Notes under the pieces: model-generated
What the model saw: the letters and a program-made list of their open reading frames with translations, nothing else
Told to the model about the DNA's origin: nothing
Databases searched by the model: none
Source: Promethearchaeota archaeon
GTDB lineage: Archaea; Asgardarchaeota; Lokiarchaeia; Sigynarchaeales; SOKP01
Assembly: GCA_030605085.1 (NCBI GenBank)
Contig: JAUWBH010000123.1
Coordinates: 1 to 17,920, forward strand
DNA length: 17,920 bases
Direction: 5' to 3'
Shown: one piece after another, positions 7,711 to 14,396 of the stretch
Numbering within the stretch: the first letter of the stretch is position 1
Layout of the letters: each line of letters begins with the position of its first letter
Translations under genes and position numbers: made by a program

Positions 7711-7718
7711 TTTATAAA
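7711..7718 (-). promoter_or_regulatory. TATA box for leaderless Rx4H gene
   Basis: TTTATAAA on the minus strand is followed by 25 nt and then ATG 7685, which fits a transcript starting at or next to the start codon. Confidence 0.5.
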
Positions 7719-7754
7719 CATTAATTACATTTTAATACTTAAAAGTTCTTTGAT

Positions 7755-7904
7755 TCATTTAAATCTACCTTCCCATTTTATCCTATTCATTTCAAGAAAT
7801 CTATTAAATAAAGATTTTTTATTAGGATTATAACATTTTATTACTTTAATTCTACACCTATTATGACAAACGATTCTTTCTCTTTTTTTCTTAACCTTTT
7901 TATT
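7755..7904 (-). pseudogene. Relic of a small Cys-rich protein, in frame after TAA TAA
   Basis: After the double stop (7905-7910) of the 76-aa gene, the same frame stays open for 49 codons to TGA 7755. It reads NKKVKKKRERIVCHNRC, then about 20 residues, then MNRIKWEGRFK. A CxxxC near a basic N-terminus followed by an IKWEG motif recalls a small archaeal zinc protein whose second half normally holds more cysteines; those are missing here. There is no start codon in the right place. It is either a truncated, decayed gene or chance coding, and the family resemblance is from memory. Confidence 0.3.
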
Positions 7905-7907
7905 TTA

Positions 7908-8138
7908 TTATCCGCGAATTTGATCATTGTCTAATAATCTTTTACTATTATAAGAAATATCTATCCAATGTTTTTTCATATCAGAGTTCATTCTTACGCG
8001 AATCGAAGTCTTTTTATTTTTCTTTTCGTTTTTAAGACATTTTTCCCATTCCTCTTTTTCGGACTTAGTTAGTGTAATCTGAATGCGGGAATCTTCATTT
8101 CCTTCTTTATTATCAAATCTTTTTAGTAACTTTTCCAT
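7908..8138 (-). CDS. Hypothetical basic protein, 76 aa
   Basis: This is a small, highly charged protein rich in Lys and Glu (KSEKEEWEKCLKNEKKNKK), with no zinc pairs or membrane segment. ATG 8138 follows AGGTG about 7 nt upstream, within the last codons of the longin-like gene whose stop is at 8143-8145. The two are therefore surely cotranscribed and probably translationally coupled. It ends in a double stop. The central ITLTKSEKEEWEKC segment could be a beta strand followed by a helix, as in small DNA-binding proteins, but I do not recognise it and give no function. Confidence 0.5.
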   Translation of the reverse strand: MEKLLKRFDNKEGNEDSRIQITLTKSEKEEWEKCLKNEKKNKKTSIRVRMNSDMKKHWIDISYNSKRLLDNDQIRG

Positions 8139-8142
8139 GTTT

Positions 8143-8616
8143 TTACACCTTTTCGAAGTATTCGCATATAACTTCTTTAAAATATGAAAAAACGGTCAAA
8201 TCATTAAAGTAAGAATTAAAATATTTGTGCGTAAATTTCATAAGAATTGTTTTTAAAGCAGGGATTATCATTTTTCTAACATACCTCTTTCTCCTTTTCT
8301 TCTTGGGTTCCAAAACAACATAGCCAAGAAAGTAATCTTCCTCGTTCTTCGACTTGTTGCGATTATAGAGCCATTCCGAAGTCTTTAAATAAGCGAATTC
8401 TTCTACTTGAAAGATTACTTTGAAATTATCTATTTTGACGCTTATAACATCTTGAGAAAAAATTGATTTACAACTGTTTTGAATAGCAGTATATAAAAGA
8501 CCACTTTTAGCGTGATCTTTTTTAGTAATTTTTTCAAATCCGTTAAATGGGGAAGAAACAAGCGTGACTCCGTTGTGTACGATTCCTACTTCCTTTACTA
8601 ACTTCTTTAACCTCAT
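8143..8616 (-). CDS. Longin/roadblock-like domain protein, 157 aa
   Basis: The N-terminal half follows the pattern of longin/roadblock-like domains common in Asgard archaea: strand VGIVHNGVTLVSSPF (10-24), helix KSGLLYTAIQNSCKSIF (about 37-53), then strands VISVKIDNFKVIFQVEEFAYL. The usual form is a strand with HNG-like turn, a DLxxGxLxAI helix, and an IxSIxxxxxKxxF hairpin. The C-terminal half has a basic patch (KKKRRKRYVRK) and a helical tail. In eukaryotes such domains bind small GTPases or membrane-traffic complexes; in archaea the role is mostly unknown. ATG 8616 lies 63 nt after the RadA paralog 1 stop on the same strand, so cotranscription with it is likely. Assignment is by pattern and is moderate at best. 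Confidence 0.45.
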   Translation of the reverse strand: MRLKKLVKEVGIVHNGVTLVSSPFNGFEKITKKDHAKSGLLYTAIQNSCKSIFSQDVISVKIDNFKVIFQVEEFAYLKTSEWLYNRNKSKNEEDYFLGYVVLEPKKKRRKRYVRKMIIPALKTILMKFTHKYFNSYFNDLTVFSYFKEVICEYFEKV

Positions 8617-8678
8617 AAATAACTTCTTTTTTTATTTTTTCAAATCTCCTTAATTTTTTTATCATACCATATACTAAA

Positions 8679-9707
8679 TTAATCGGTTATACCATCTTCA
8701 GTAATACAGAAAATTGCTTCGTTTTCAGGCAAATGTGGCGCACTTACAAGTTTCGCAAGTCTTTGCACTCCTTTCCCTTTTTTTAAATAGACTCTGTAAG
8801 TTGAACTGTGCGCAACGACATTTCCACCAGTAGCTTGTATTGGATCGCCATAGATTACATCTGGATCGCACGTTACTTGATTGGTTATAACCACTGCCAA
8901 TTCTTTATTACCTTCTGCTAAATTCATTAGAGCGTTAACAAACGACTTTATTTTTTGTTGTCTATCAACGAGTTTCTTTTTTCCAGCATATTCGCTTCTA
9001 AACTTATGTATTATAGAATCCACGACAATTAGTTTGATATTCTTTTCCTTAATTGTTTCCTTAATGAATTCTAACTTTTTTACAACAAGCATCTGTTTTT
9101 TAGAAGTGGTAAACCTTCTGTAAATAATTTTGGATAACGCTCTATTAATGTCTAAAAATTTTGCTCTTGCCATTTGTATTATTCTTTCAGGTCTGAATTT
9201 TCCTTCCGTATCAAAATATAACGCGTTTCCTTCTAGCCCGCCTTCCTCGTAAGGTAGTTGCACATTTACGCAAAGTTGATGAGCAATTTGCGTTTTACCT
9301 GTACTATACTCTCCAAAAAATTCGGTTATTGCTCTTGTTTCGATACCGCCTCCTAATAATTTATCCAAATCTTTACTTCCAGTTGTTAATTTTCTCAATG
9401 CTTTTCTTTCTAATAAATTATCGTAAGCACTTTTAAAACCAAAGCCAATTTTCTTAAAAGCTTTATTGACTACAGTATTCACATCTTCTTTACTTAACTC
9501 TGTTGCATTTATTATATCTTCAACTGACATCTCAATAAGAAAATCAACATAATGAATCCCTGCTTCTCTTAGTTTTTTTAACACGCGCCTTTTAATTCCC
9601 CGCAATTTCTTTATTTTTGTAGGAGCTTTTGTTTTTCGTAAACTAACATCTTGATCTAAAACAAATTCACGAGAAAAATCTTGCTGATATACATCTCCAT
9701 TCGACAT
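8679..9707 (-). CDS. RadA-family recombinase paralog 1, 342 aa
   Basis: This is a full-length archaeal RadA/Rad51-type recombinase, which forms filaments on ssDNA and catalyses strand exchange. Order: variable N-terminus, helix-hairpin-helix domain (about 31-88), polymerisation motif Phe91-x2-Ala94, RKLTTGSKDLDKLLGGGIET (102-124), Walker A GEYSTGKT (132-139), Glu168 in DTEGKFRPERI, Walker B LIVVD (226-230), ITNQV (274-278), and APHLPENEA near the end. All ATPase residues are present. The segment after FRPERI is unusual: the near-invariant ARAYNSNHQ region is replaced by IIYRRFTTSKKQ, and the L2 loop has TCDPD for the usual MARPD. It is therefore a diverged paralog, not the housekeeping copy. 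ATG 9707 follows AGGTG and lies 39 nt past the end of the retron-like RNA, in the same direction as the RT. Confidence 0.85.
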   Translation of the reverse strand: MSNGDVYQQDFSREFVLDQDVSLRKTKAPTKIKKLRGIKRRVLKKLREAGIHYVDFLIEMSVEDIINATELSKEDVNTVVNKAFKKIGFGFKSAYDNLLERKALRKLTTGSKDLDKLLGGGIETRAITEFFGEYSTGKTQIAHQLCVNVQLPYEEGGLEGNALYFDTEGKFRPERIIQMARAKFLDINRALSKIIYRRFTTSKKQMLVVKKLEFIKETIKEKNIKLIVVDSIIHKFRSEYAGKKKLVDRQQKIKSFVNALMNLAEGNKELAVVITNQVTCDPDVIYGDPIQATGGNVVAHSSTYRVYLKKGKGVQRLAKLVSAPHLPENEAIFCITEDGITD

Positions 9708-9745
9708 TTCTACACCTATGATATTGTTTAATTAATTTAAATTTC

Positions 9746-9761
9746 GAACAGAATAAATCTG
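9746..9761 (-). repeat. Inverted repeat arm, putative a2
   Basis: On the plus strand this is GAACAGAATAAATCTG, the exact reverse complement of 9990-10005. It would close the RNA at its 3' end, 39 nt before the RadA paralog 1 start. Outside and inside the 16 bp the pairing stops at once. Confidence 0.8.
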
Positions 9762-9989
9762 CATAAAATTATCGTTAAAGTCATTTCTATCGTATTTTCA
9801 ATTATATAATCTACTGAAATCTAATTAGCACCGTAATCTAAGATTAATTTTAATCTGAAGCGTCTCAGATTTGTTCTCTGCGTCGTATGGAAAGGTCAAG
9901 GCAAAGTAAATTATTGGGCGCAGGAACCTTGTTCAAGAGTGGCGGTTCGCCACCTCACTCGTCCCGGCAATGAGGAATGGACGAATGGC

Positions 9990-10005
9990 CAGATTTATTC
10001 TGTTC
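9990..10005 (-). repeat. Inverted repeat arm, putative a1
   Basis: On the plus strand this is CAGATTTATTCTGTTC; as minus-strand RNA it is the first 16 nt of the predicted transcript. It pairs perfectly with 9746-9761 across 228 nt. Confidence 0.8.
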
Positions 10006-10029
10006 TATATTTCTGTGTCTGTATAAATA

Positions 10030-10037
10030 TATTTAAA
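10030..10037 (-). promoter_or_regulatory. TATA box for the retron-like RNA
   Basis: TTTAAATA on the minus strand ends 24 nt before position 10005, where the a1 arm begins. Archaeal transcripts start about that far downstream. The box lies in the 46-nt gap between the RT stop codon and the RNA, so the RNA can be made independently of the RT message. Confidence 0.55.
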
Positions 10038-10051
10038 TACCGCACTTTTTA

Positions 10052-11275
10052 TTACATCAAATTTAATATCAGATCTTTTGTATCTTTCAGGTTATATTTT
10101 TTTTCTAAATAATGAATATAACTTGATATTGCGTTTTTTAATACACCAAATCTAACAGCAAATCTTTTGTATTTTTTAGGGTTAACCATTTTAGTAAAGG
10201 CTATCCTTCCATTAATACTATTTGTCAAATGCTTTATTTCTTCCAAAAAAAGTTCGTTTATTTTTCGTGGATTCTCGTTTAACTCGTATATATATCCTTC
10301 TAATTGGTGCAAAGCCGCTCGTAAATTTTTAATAAATTTTCTTTTGCACGCTAAATAGTCTTTATGAGCAACGATACCGCATATTATTCTGTCGCCTTTG
10401 TGATTATAAGAAAATCTTTCTTTCTTTAGATTAACGGAAAAACCATAATTTTTAATGCATTGAATCAGTTTATACCGAAATTTCGATAAAGAAATGGTAA
10501 AGTACGAACTCGAAAAAGCTAAATCGTCGGCATAACGAGAATAGACAAACCCATATCTCTTTGCTATTTCGTTTAAAGCAACGTCTAAATTAGTGCATAT
10601 TAGATTAGATAGTGCTGGGCTCGTTGGACACCCTTGCGGAAGGTAAGGGGGTTCGTTTTCTACGATTGTTAATTGTTTCAGTAAATTTAAATACGTTCTG
10701 GGAACGCGCGAACATAAAGACGATAACAAAAACGATATAACTCCAGAATACCCAATGGTTAAAAACACGTCAAGAATTTGCTTAAATTTAATCGACGGAA
10801 AAAAATCGCTTATATCTATTCTGTAGATGGTACTAAGATTATGATGCACTTTAGCGTTTGTTACAATCGAACGATTCTCTCTAAAACCGTGAGCAAACTT
10901 ACTTAGTTTCACTTTTTTTAAAATTTCGTCGTAAATCTTTCTCTGAATGCGTTTTAACTCTTCTATGGGAGCAACAATTTCTCTGAAACCCCCGCTTTTT
11001 TTCGGTATGAGAAATTCTTCGTACAGCTCTTCTTCCTTATCAATACTTTTCTTAATACTAGCGTATTTTATCAAATGTTCTAATTCAACGTCAAGAAATT
11101 CTCCTAAATCGTGAGGTCGATAAATTATGGGTAATCCTCTTCTTAGTAGTTGTTCTTTCTTTGGAATAATATTATATATAATGTTATTATATCTTTCGAA
11201 CATGAATTTTGGATACCAGAAACCGCATTTGATAAGATAATTTCCACGACGAGGCATTTTTACCTTTTTTACCAT
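10052..11275 (-). CDS. Retron-type reverse transcriptase, 407 aa
   Basis: The RT motifs appear in order: FLIPKKSGGFREI (88-100), FAHGFRENRSIV (127-138), the retron hallmark NAxxH (Asn140-His144), IDISDFFPSI with catalytic Asp154, LPQGCPTSPALSNLIC (212-227), RYADD with Asp250 and Asp251, GFSVNLKK (278-285), and ICG (298-300) where retron RTs usually have VTG. The end (INGRIAFTKMVNP, 354-366) is also as in retron RTs. No maturase X domain or HNH nuclease is present, against a group II intron, and no variable repeat or Avd gene is seen, against a DGR. About 85 residues precede the RT core, longer than most retron RTs. ATG 11275 is given; ATG 11257 (Met7) has AGGT directly upstream and may be the true start. 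It follows the zinc-finger gene by 54 nt and precedes the structured RNA by 46 nt. Confidence 0.88.
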   Translation of the reverse strand: MVKKVKMPRRGNYLIKCGFWYPKFMFERYNNIIYNIIPKKEQLLRRGLPIIYRPHDLGEFLDVELEHLIKYASIKKSIDKEEELYEEFLIPKKSGGFREIVAPIEELKRIQRKIYDEILKKVKLSKFAHGFRENRSIVTNAKVHHNLSTIYRIDISDFFPSIKFKQILDVFLTIGYSGVISFLLSSLCSRVPRTYLNLLKQLTIVENEPPYLPQGCPTSPALSNLICTNLDVALNEIAKRYGFVYSRYADDLAFSSSYFTISLSKFRYKLIQCIKNYGFSVNLKKERFSYNHKGDRIICGIVAHKDYLACKRKFIKNLRAALHQLEGYIYELNENPRKINELFLEEIKHLTNSINGRIAFTKMVNPKKYKRFAVRFGVLKNAISSYIHYLEKKYNLKDTKDLILNLM

Positions 11276-11329
11276 ATTTTTTTAAAGACCTCAACAATCG
11301 CTTCTTAAATATTTTAGAATGGAATAGTT

Positions 11330-11956
11330 CTATTCTCTTATGGAATATTGAATTTTTTGGGAAATATTGAAGTACAGAATGGCAATAAAATTACCATTAT
11401 TATCGTAGTAGCATAAATTACTAGGATCTGATACGAGGCAATATTTAGATTCAATTTGACTTATTATTAACTCTCTAAATTCTTGATAAAAGTTTTTACC
11501 TCGTTCTCTTTCCATATAAGGCTTACCAAACGTAAATTTTACTCTTATTAAATCTCCCGATTGAGAAGTAATTTGATATTCTAACTTAACGCCCGATCTT
11601 AGCGCGTAATCTTCGAGAATTAAAATTAGATCGATGTTTGAAGTATTCGGCTGGAAGTTGTGGAATATGTCGTTGTGTAATTGAATACAATCGGATAGGC
11701 AAAACACTTTCGCACAGTATATGCATAATACTTGACATTTTGAACAAGTAGTGTTAAAACAAAAACCGCATTGAATCGAGGACGAGAGACAATGAATATT
11801 GCCACAGTTTTCGCATCGAACAACCTTTTCTTTTTTTAATGTTTCAATTTTAGAAACAATCGGTGTGGATTGAGAGTTTACGCGTTTAAAGTTAGAGCTA
11901 TTTGCGTTCAATCGTTTTTCTTTTATTGTACGCTCTTCTTTCTTGCTATTTGTCAT
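11330..11956 (-). CDS. Cys-rich zinc-finger protein, 208 aa, upstream of the RT
   Basis: After a basic, probably disordered N-terminus (1-45), residues 48-99 hold a dense zinc-binding block: Cys48-x2-Cys51, Cys56, Cys63-x2-Cys66, Cys71-x2-Cys74, Cys78-x2-Cys81, Cys86-x3-Cys90, His94 and His99. That is enough for two to three zinc ions, in a cross-brace-like arrangement resembling RING, B-box or FYVE fingers without matching one exactly. The C-terminal 100 residues look like an alpha/beta domain and are unrecognised. ATG 11956 has GAGGGA 6 nt upstream. It lies 26 nt after the 381-aa gene and 54 nt before the RT, so the three form one transcription unit. As a retron neighbour it could be an effector, an adaptor or a protein that binds the msDNA; this is inference. 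Confidence 0.65.
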   Translation of the reverse strand: MTNSKKEERTIKEKRLNANSSNFKRVNSQSTPIVSKIETLKKEKVVRCENCGNIHCLSSSIQCGFCFNTTCSKCQVLCIYCAKVFCLSDCIQLHNDIFHNFQPNTSNIDLILILEDYALRSGVKLEYQITSQSGDLIRVKFTFGKPYMERERGKNFYQEFRELIISQIESKYCLVSDPSNLCYYDNNGNFIAILYFNISQKIQYSIRE

Positions 11957-11982
11957 TGTTATTCCCTCATTTTGAAATATAA

Positions 11983-13128
11983 TTAAAAGTATAAATCTAA
12001 TCCCAAATCAAGCGAAAAATCGACTAACCGTTTGTTTTTCGCGAATTCTTTTAACATTAAATATAATTGATTTGATTCTAAAGAATGTAAAATTTTTATT
12101 ACGACCTCTTTTATGTCCTGTTCTTCGTTAATTTCAGGTATATTTGAAATTTTTTCAAAAATCTTGCCGAACGATTTATTGTTGAACAACGGTTCGAATC
12201 TTTCGATGATGTTATCGTAGTCTTCATCGTTTAAATTAGAGAATGAAATCAAATCGAGTTCTTCCAGAATTTTTTTTTTATTCTTCGAAATTAATTCTAA
12301 AGGTTTTGAGCGGAGTTTGAATTTTACACAGTCGAATTTAAATTCTGGAAACGACCTTTTTCTGAGAGCGAAATGACTTAAGAATTTATCTACGAAATAA
12401 GAAAAGCTAAAAAGTTTACCATCGAAAACATCGTCGAATTTATTACTTAAATCTCTATATTTTAAAGTAGCATCTTGATTGATTAGTTTAGAATCCTTGC
12501 CATCACCAGAGATTCGAATCAGATCGGAATATTCGTCAAGTTCTAAGCTAGCGATTTCACGAATTAACTCTAATATTTCTGGTTTTTTCTCTTCAAATAT
12601 CCCATCATGAAAAGAGGCAGGTAAGCTGTCCATAAAGTCTTGAAAATAAGATTCCTCTTCTCTTGAACTTAAAATTTCAAAGGATAATTCGAACAACATA
12701 CATTTACTGCATCTATAACAATGCGGGAATAATATAGATGGCTTGTTTCTTCGAACATTCCAATAAGTTTCAATCTTTTTTTTGAGGTGTTCTTTTATGG
12801 GTGTCGATCTTAATATATCTTTTAAATGATTACTCAGAAAATTAAAATCGAACGGGAATATGCGTTTAGGCGAATATATTTCAGGATTCTCCCCTATAAA
12901 TAGAAATATCAAATCAATTAATTCCTCGTCCTTTCGGAGTAAAAATTCCAGAACATCAATACCCCATGTGCTTTGTTTAATTTCTATGCCATCGTTATTA
13001 TTAAGGATATTGCCGATTCTTTTTTCGATTTCTGAAAGATTTTGTGAGCAACTACTTAAAATTATGTCGAGAGGTCTATCAAAAACTTTTTCGATTATGG
13101 TATTTACCAAATCATTCTTATCGTACAT
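11983..13128 (-). CDS. Hypothetical protein, 381 aa, first gene of the RT operon
   Basis: This is a mainly helical, acidic protein that I do not recognise. A small cluster, CYRCSKC (about residues 137-143), preceded by a Pro-His, could bind zinc or be redox-active. No nuclease, NTPase or membrane motif is visible. ATG 13128 follows GGGTGAT 6 nt upstream, a good Shine-Dalgarno site. A TTTAAATTA stretch (about 13190-13198) could be its TATA box. It precedes the zinc-finger gene by only 26 nt, then the RT, so it belongs to the retron-like operon. Retron operons usually contain an effector gene, and by position this protein and the zinc-finger protein are the candidates besides the recombinase. 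Its N-terminus (EKVFDRPLDIILSSCSQNL) suggests no known fold to me. Confidence 0.6.
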   Translation of the reverse strand: MYDKNDLVNTIIEKVFDRPLDIILSSCSQNLSEIEKRIGNILNNNDGIEIKQSTWGIDVLEFLLRKDEELIDLIFLFIGENPEIYSPKRIFPFDFNFLSNHLKDILRSTPIKEHLKKKIETYWNVRRNKPSILFPHCYRCSKCMLFELSFEILSSREEESYFQDFMDSLPASFHDGIFEEKKPEILELIREIASLELDEYSDLIRISGDGKDSKLINQDATLKYRDLSNKFDDVFDGKLFSFSYFVDKFLSHFALRKRSFPEFKFDCVKFKLRSKPLELISKNKKKILEELDLISFSNLNDEDYDNIIERFEPLFNNKSFGKIFEKISNIPEINEEQDIKEVVIKILHSLESNQLYLMLKEFAKNKRLVDFSLDLGLDLYF

Positions 13129-13142
13129 TTTTATATCACCCT

Positions 13143-13301
13143 TTAACTTATTTTAGGTAAAGATTTAGCTTTAAGGTTAAAGAAAGTATAATTTAAAACA
13201 TAAGTGTAAAAAAGTTTAATAAAAATTCCGTCCGATAAGCGTTTTAAATTTCCCATCTTCAAAATCCTCGTTAAATCTTTACTAATTTTTGGTTTAATCA
13301 T
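13143..13301 (-). pseudogene. Small ORF, decayed copy of the gene before RadA paralog 2
   Basis: A 52-codon frame runs from ATG 13301, with GAGGAAAA directly upstream, to TAA 13143, ending 15 nt before the 381-aa gene. Its DNA matches the small gene at 14390-14563 at both ends: GTAAAGATTTA... against GTAAGGATTTG... (about 19 of 26 positions) at the 5' part, and about 22 of 28 at the 3' part (TAGCTYTAAGGKTAAA). At protein level the start is shared (SKDLTR against SKDLAR), but the 3' match lies in another frame (LTLKLNLY against LPLELNSY), so a frameshift has occurred. It may still make a short basic peptide. I read it as a decayed duplicate. Confidence 0.5.
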
Positions 13302-13415
13302 AATTTTCCTCTTTTTCGATAATTTTAACTTTTCACATTTTTAACCATTTTATTTTTCTTAACAAAAACCTTTTCAAAACATTCACAGCAAGGAAATCTT
13401 ATTTTTAAATTGCAT

Positions 13416-14396
13416 TTAATCTCCAATTCCCCCTCCAGTTATTGAAAAAAAAGCTTCATCTATTGGTAAATGAGGCGCTTCAACAACTGTTGCTATTTTT
13501 TTTCCGTGATTGCCACTTCTTAAATATATTCTGATGATAGAGTTATGAGCAACTACATATCCTCCGATGTGTTCGATAGGATTTCCATAAAACATATCAG
13601 GTCTTTCTTTAATTTGATTTGTTACAACTACAACTAATTCTGGAAAAATTACTGTTAATCTTAATAAATCGTGAATATGGGAATTCAATAAATATTGCCC
13701 CTCTGTATTCAATCTATATCCTTTACTTGAAAGTACGCGTTCTGGATATTCGTTTTGAAAATGATTGGTTAAAGTATCAACAACCAAGAATTTTACGTTT
13801 TTCTTTTTTATTATAGGTCCTGCTTTATTAATAAGTGATATTTGGAAATCGGCATTGTAAGCTCGACCAACTGTAATATTATTTAGTACTTCTTCAGGAT
13901 TTAGACTTCTTGCTTTGGTCATTTGTACTATTCTTTCTGGTCTAAAACTACCATCCGCATCAATATATAACGAGTTTCCTTCAAGACCCCCTTCTTCGTA
14001 AGTCAATTGAATGTTAACCGAAAGTTGATGTGCTAATTGTGTCTTTCCTGTTTCAAACTTTCCAAAGACTTCGGTTAGCGTTCCGGGTTCAAATCCTCCC
14101 CCTAATATATCATCAAGGATTTGATTACCCGAAGTTAATTTTCGTAGATATTTTCTTTCCATTAAAATCGTCCAGCCCGATTTAAAACCTAAATTTAGCA
14201 TGTTCTGAGCTTCCTTAATAATTTTTTTTGATGTCTTTTCACCTAGAGGTGTATCATACATTAATTTAGATAAAGGTGCTATAGCAAGAGCTTTTACGGA
14301 TGAAATTCCCGCATCTTTCAATTTTTGCAAGGTTAAATCTCCTACTCCACTAATAGATGTTAATTCACATTGATTTTCGCTTTTTTTTCTTACCAA
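13416..14396 (-). CDS. RadA-family recombinase paralog 2, 326 aa
   Basis: This is a second full-length RadA-type protein: helix-hairpin-helix domain (about 12-68, SISGVGDLTLQKLKDAGISS), Walker A GKFETGKT (112-119), FRPERIVQMTKARSL (151-165), GRAYNADFQ (177-185, conserved unlike in paralog 1), Walker B FLVVD (203-207), VVTNQI (257-262) and APHLP near the end. Two key sites differ from RadA: the polymerisation motif is Phe71-x2-Gly74 instead of FxxA, and the acidic residue in DTEG is Asp148 (DADG), not Glu. The usual ERQQKL helix is replaced by LNTEGQYLLNS. The start is TTG 14396, with GGGAGTGA upstream; a stop in the same frame excludes an earlier start. The TTG overlaps the stop of the small gene before it by 7 nt, so the two are coupled. 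Likely an accessory ssDNA-binding or recombination ATPase. Confidence 0.85.
   Translation of the reverse strand: MVRKKSENQCELTSISGVGDLTLQKLKDAGISSVKALAIAPLSKLMYDTPLGEKTSKKIIKEAQNMLNLGFKSGWTILMERKYLRKLTSGNQILDDILGGGFEPGTLTEVFGKFETGKTQLAHQLSVNIQLTYEEGGLEGNSLYIDADGSFRPERIVQMTKARSLNPEEVLNNITVGRAYNADFQISLINKAGPIIKKKNVKFLVVDTLTNHFQNEYPERVLSSKGYRLNTEGQYLLNSHIHDLLRLTVIFPELVVVVTNQIKERPDMFYGNPIEHIGGYVVAHNSIIRIYLRSGNHGKKIATVVEAPHLPIDEAFFSITGGGIGD

Larger units (their letters stand above)
9746..10005 (-). ncRNA. Retron-like msr-msd RNA candidate, about 260 nt
   Basis: The region is bounded by a perfect 16-bp inverted repeat (9990-10005 and 9746-9761), as the a1/a2 ends of a retron RNA would be. Read on the minus strand, a1 is followed by hairpin TCGTCC/GGACGA (9984-9979 with 9964-9959), hairpin GTGGCG-AAC-CGCCAC (9953-9939), a small GAAC-AAG-GTTC hairpin (9934-9924), and a 7-bp stem AATCTGA/TCAGATT (9871-9865 with 9858-9852), then an AT-rich stretch and a2. 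The part from about 9870 to 9990 is near 50% G+C in a genome region near 25-30%, typical of structured RNA, and no frame is coding. A TATA box sets the predicted start within a base or two of a1. In retrons, the RT uses a G next to a1 as primer and copies the msd part; a G-G pair follows here (9990-9989). Position downstream of the RT is unusual. Confidence 0.7.

Noticed and set aside
8881..9123. 80-codon plus-strand ORF
   Set aside because: It is a shadow on the opposite strand of the RadA paralog 1 gene.
9882..9970. Possible 28-aa plus-strand ORF inside the structured RNA (ATG near 9887)
   Set aside because: It has no Shine-Dalgarno site, and the G+C-rich hairpins and closing repeat explain the region better as RNA.
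10052..11275. Group II intron or diversity-generating retroelement as the source of the RT
   Set aside because: There is no maturase X domain, HNH or intron domain V, and no template/variable repeat pair or Avd gene. NAxxH and the ICG/VTG site point to a retron-type RT.
12188..12210. GGTTCGAATC, a tRNA T-loop-like string
   Set aside because: It lies inside the 381-aa coding sequence and no acceptor or anticodon stem can be formed around it.
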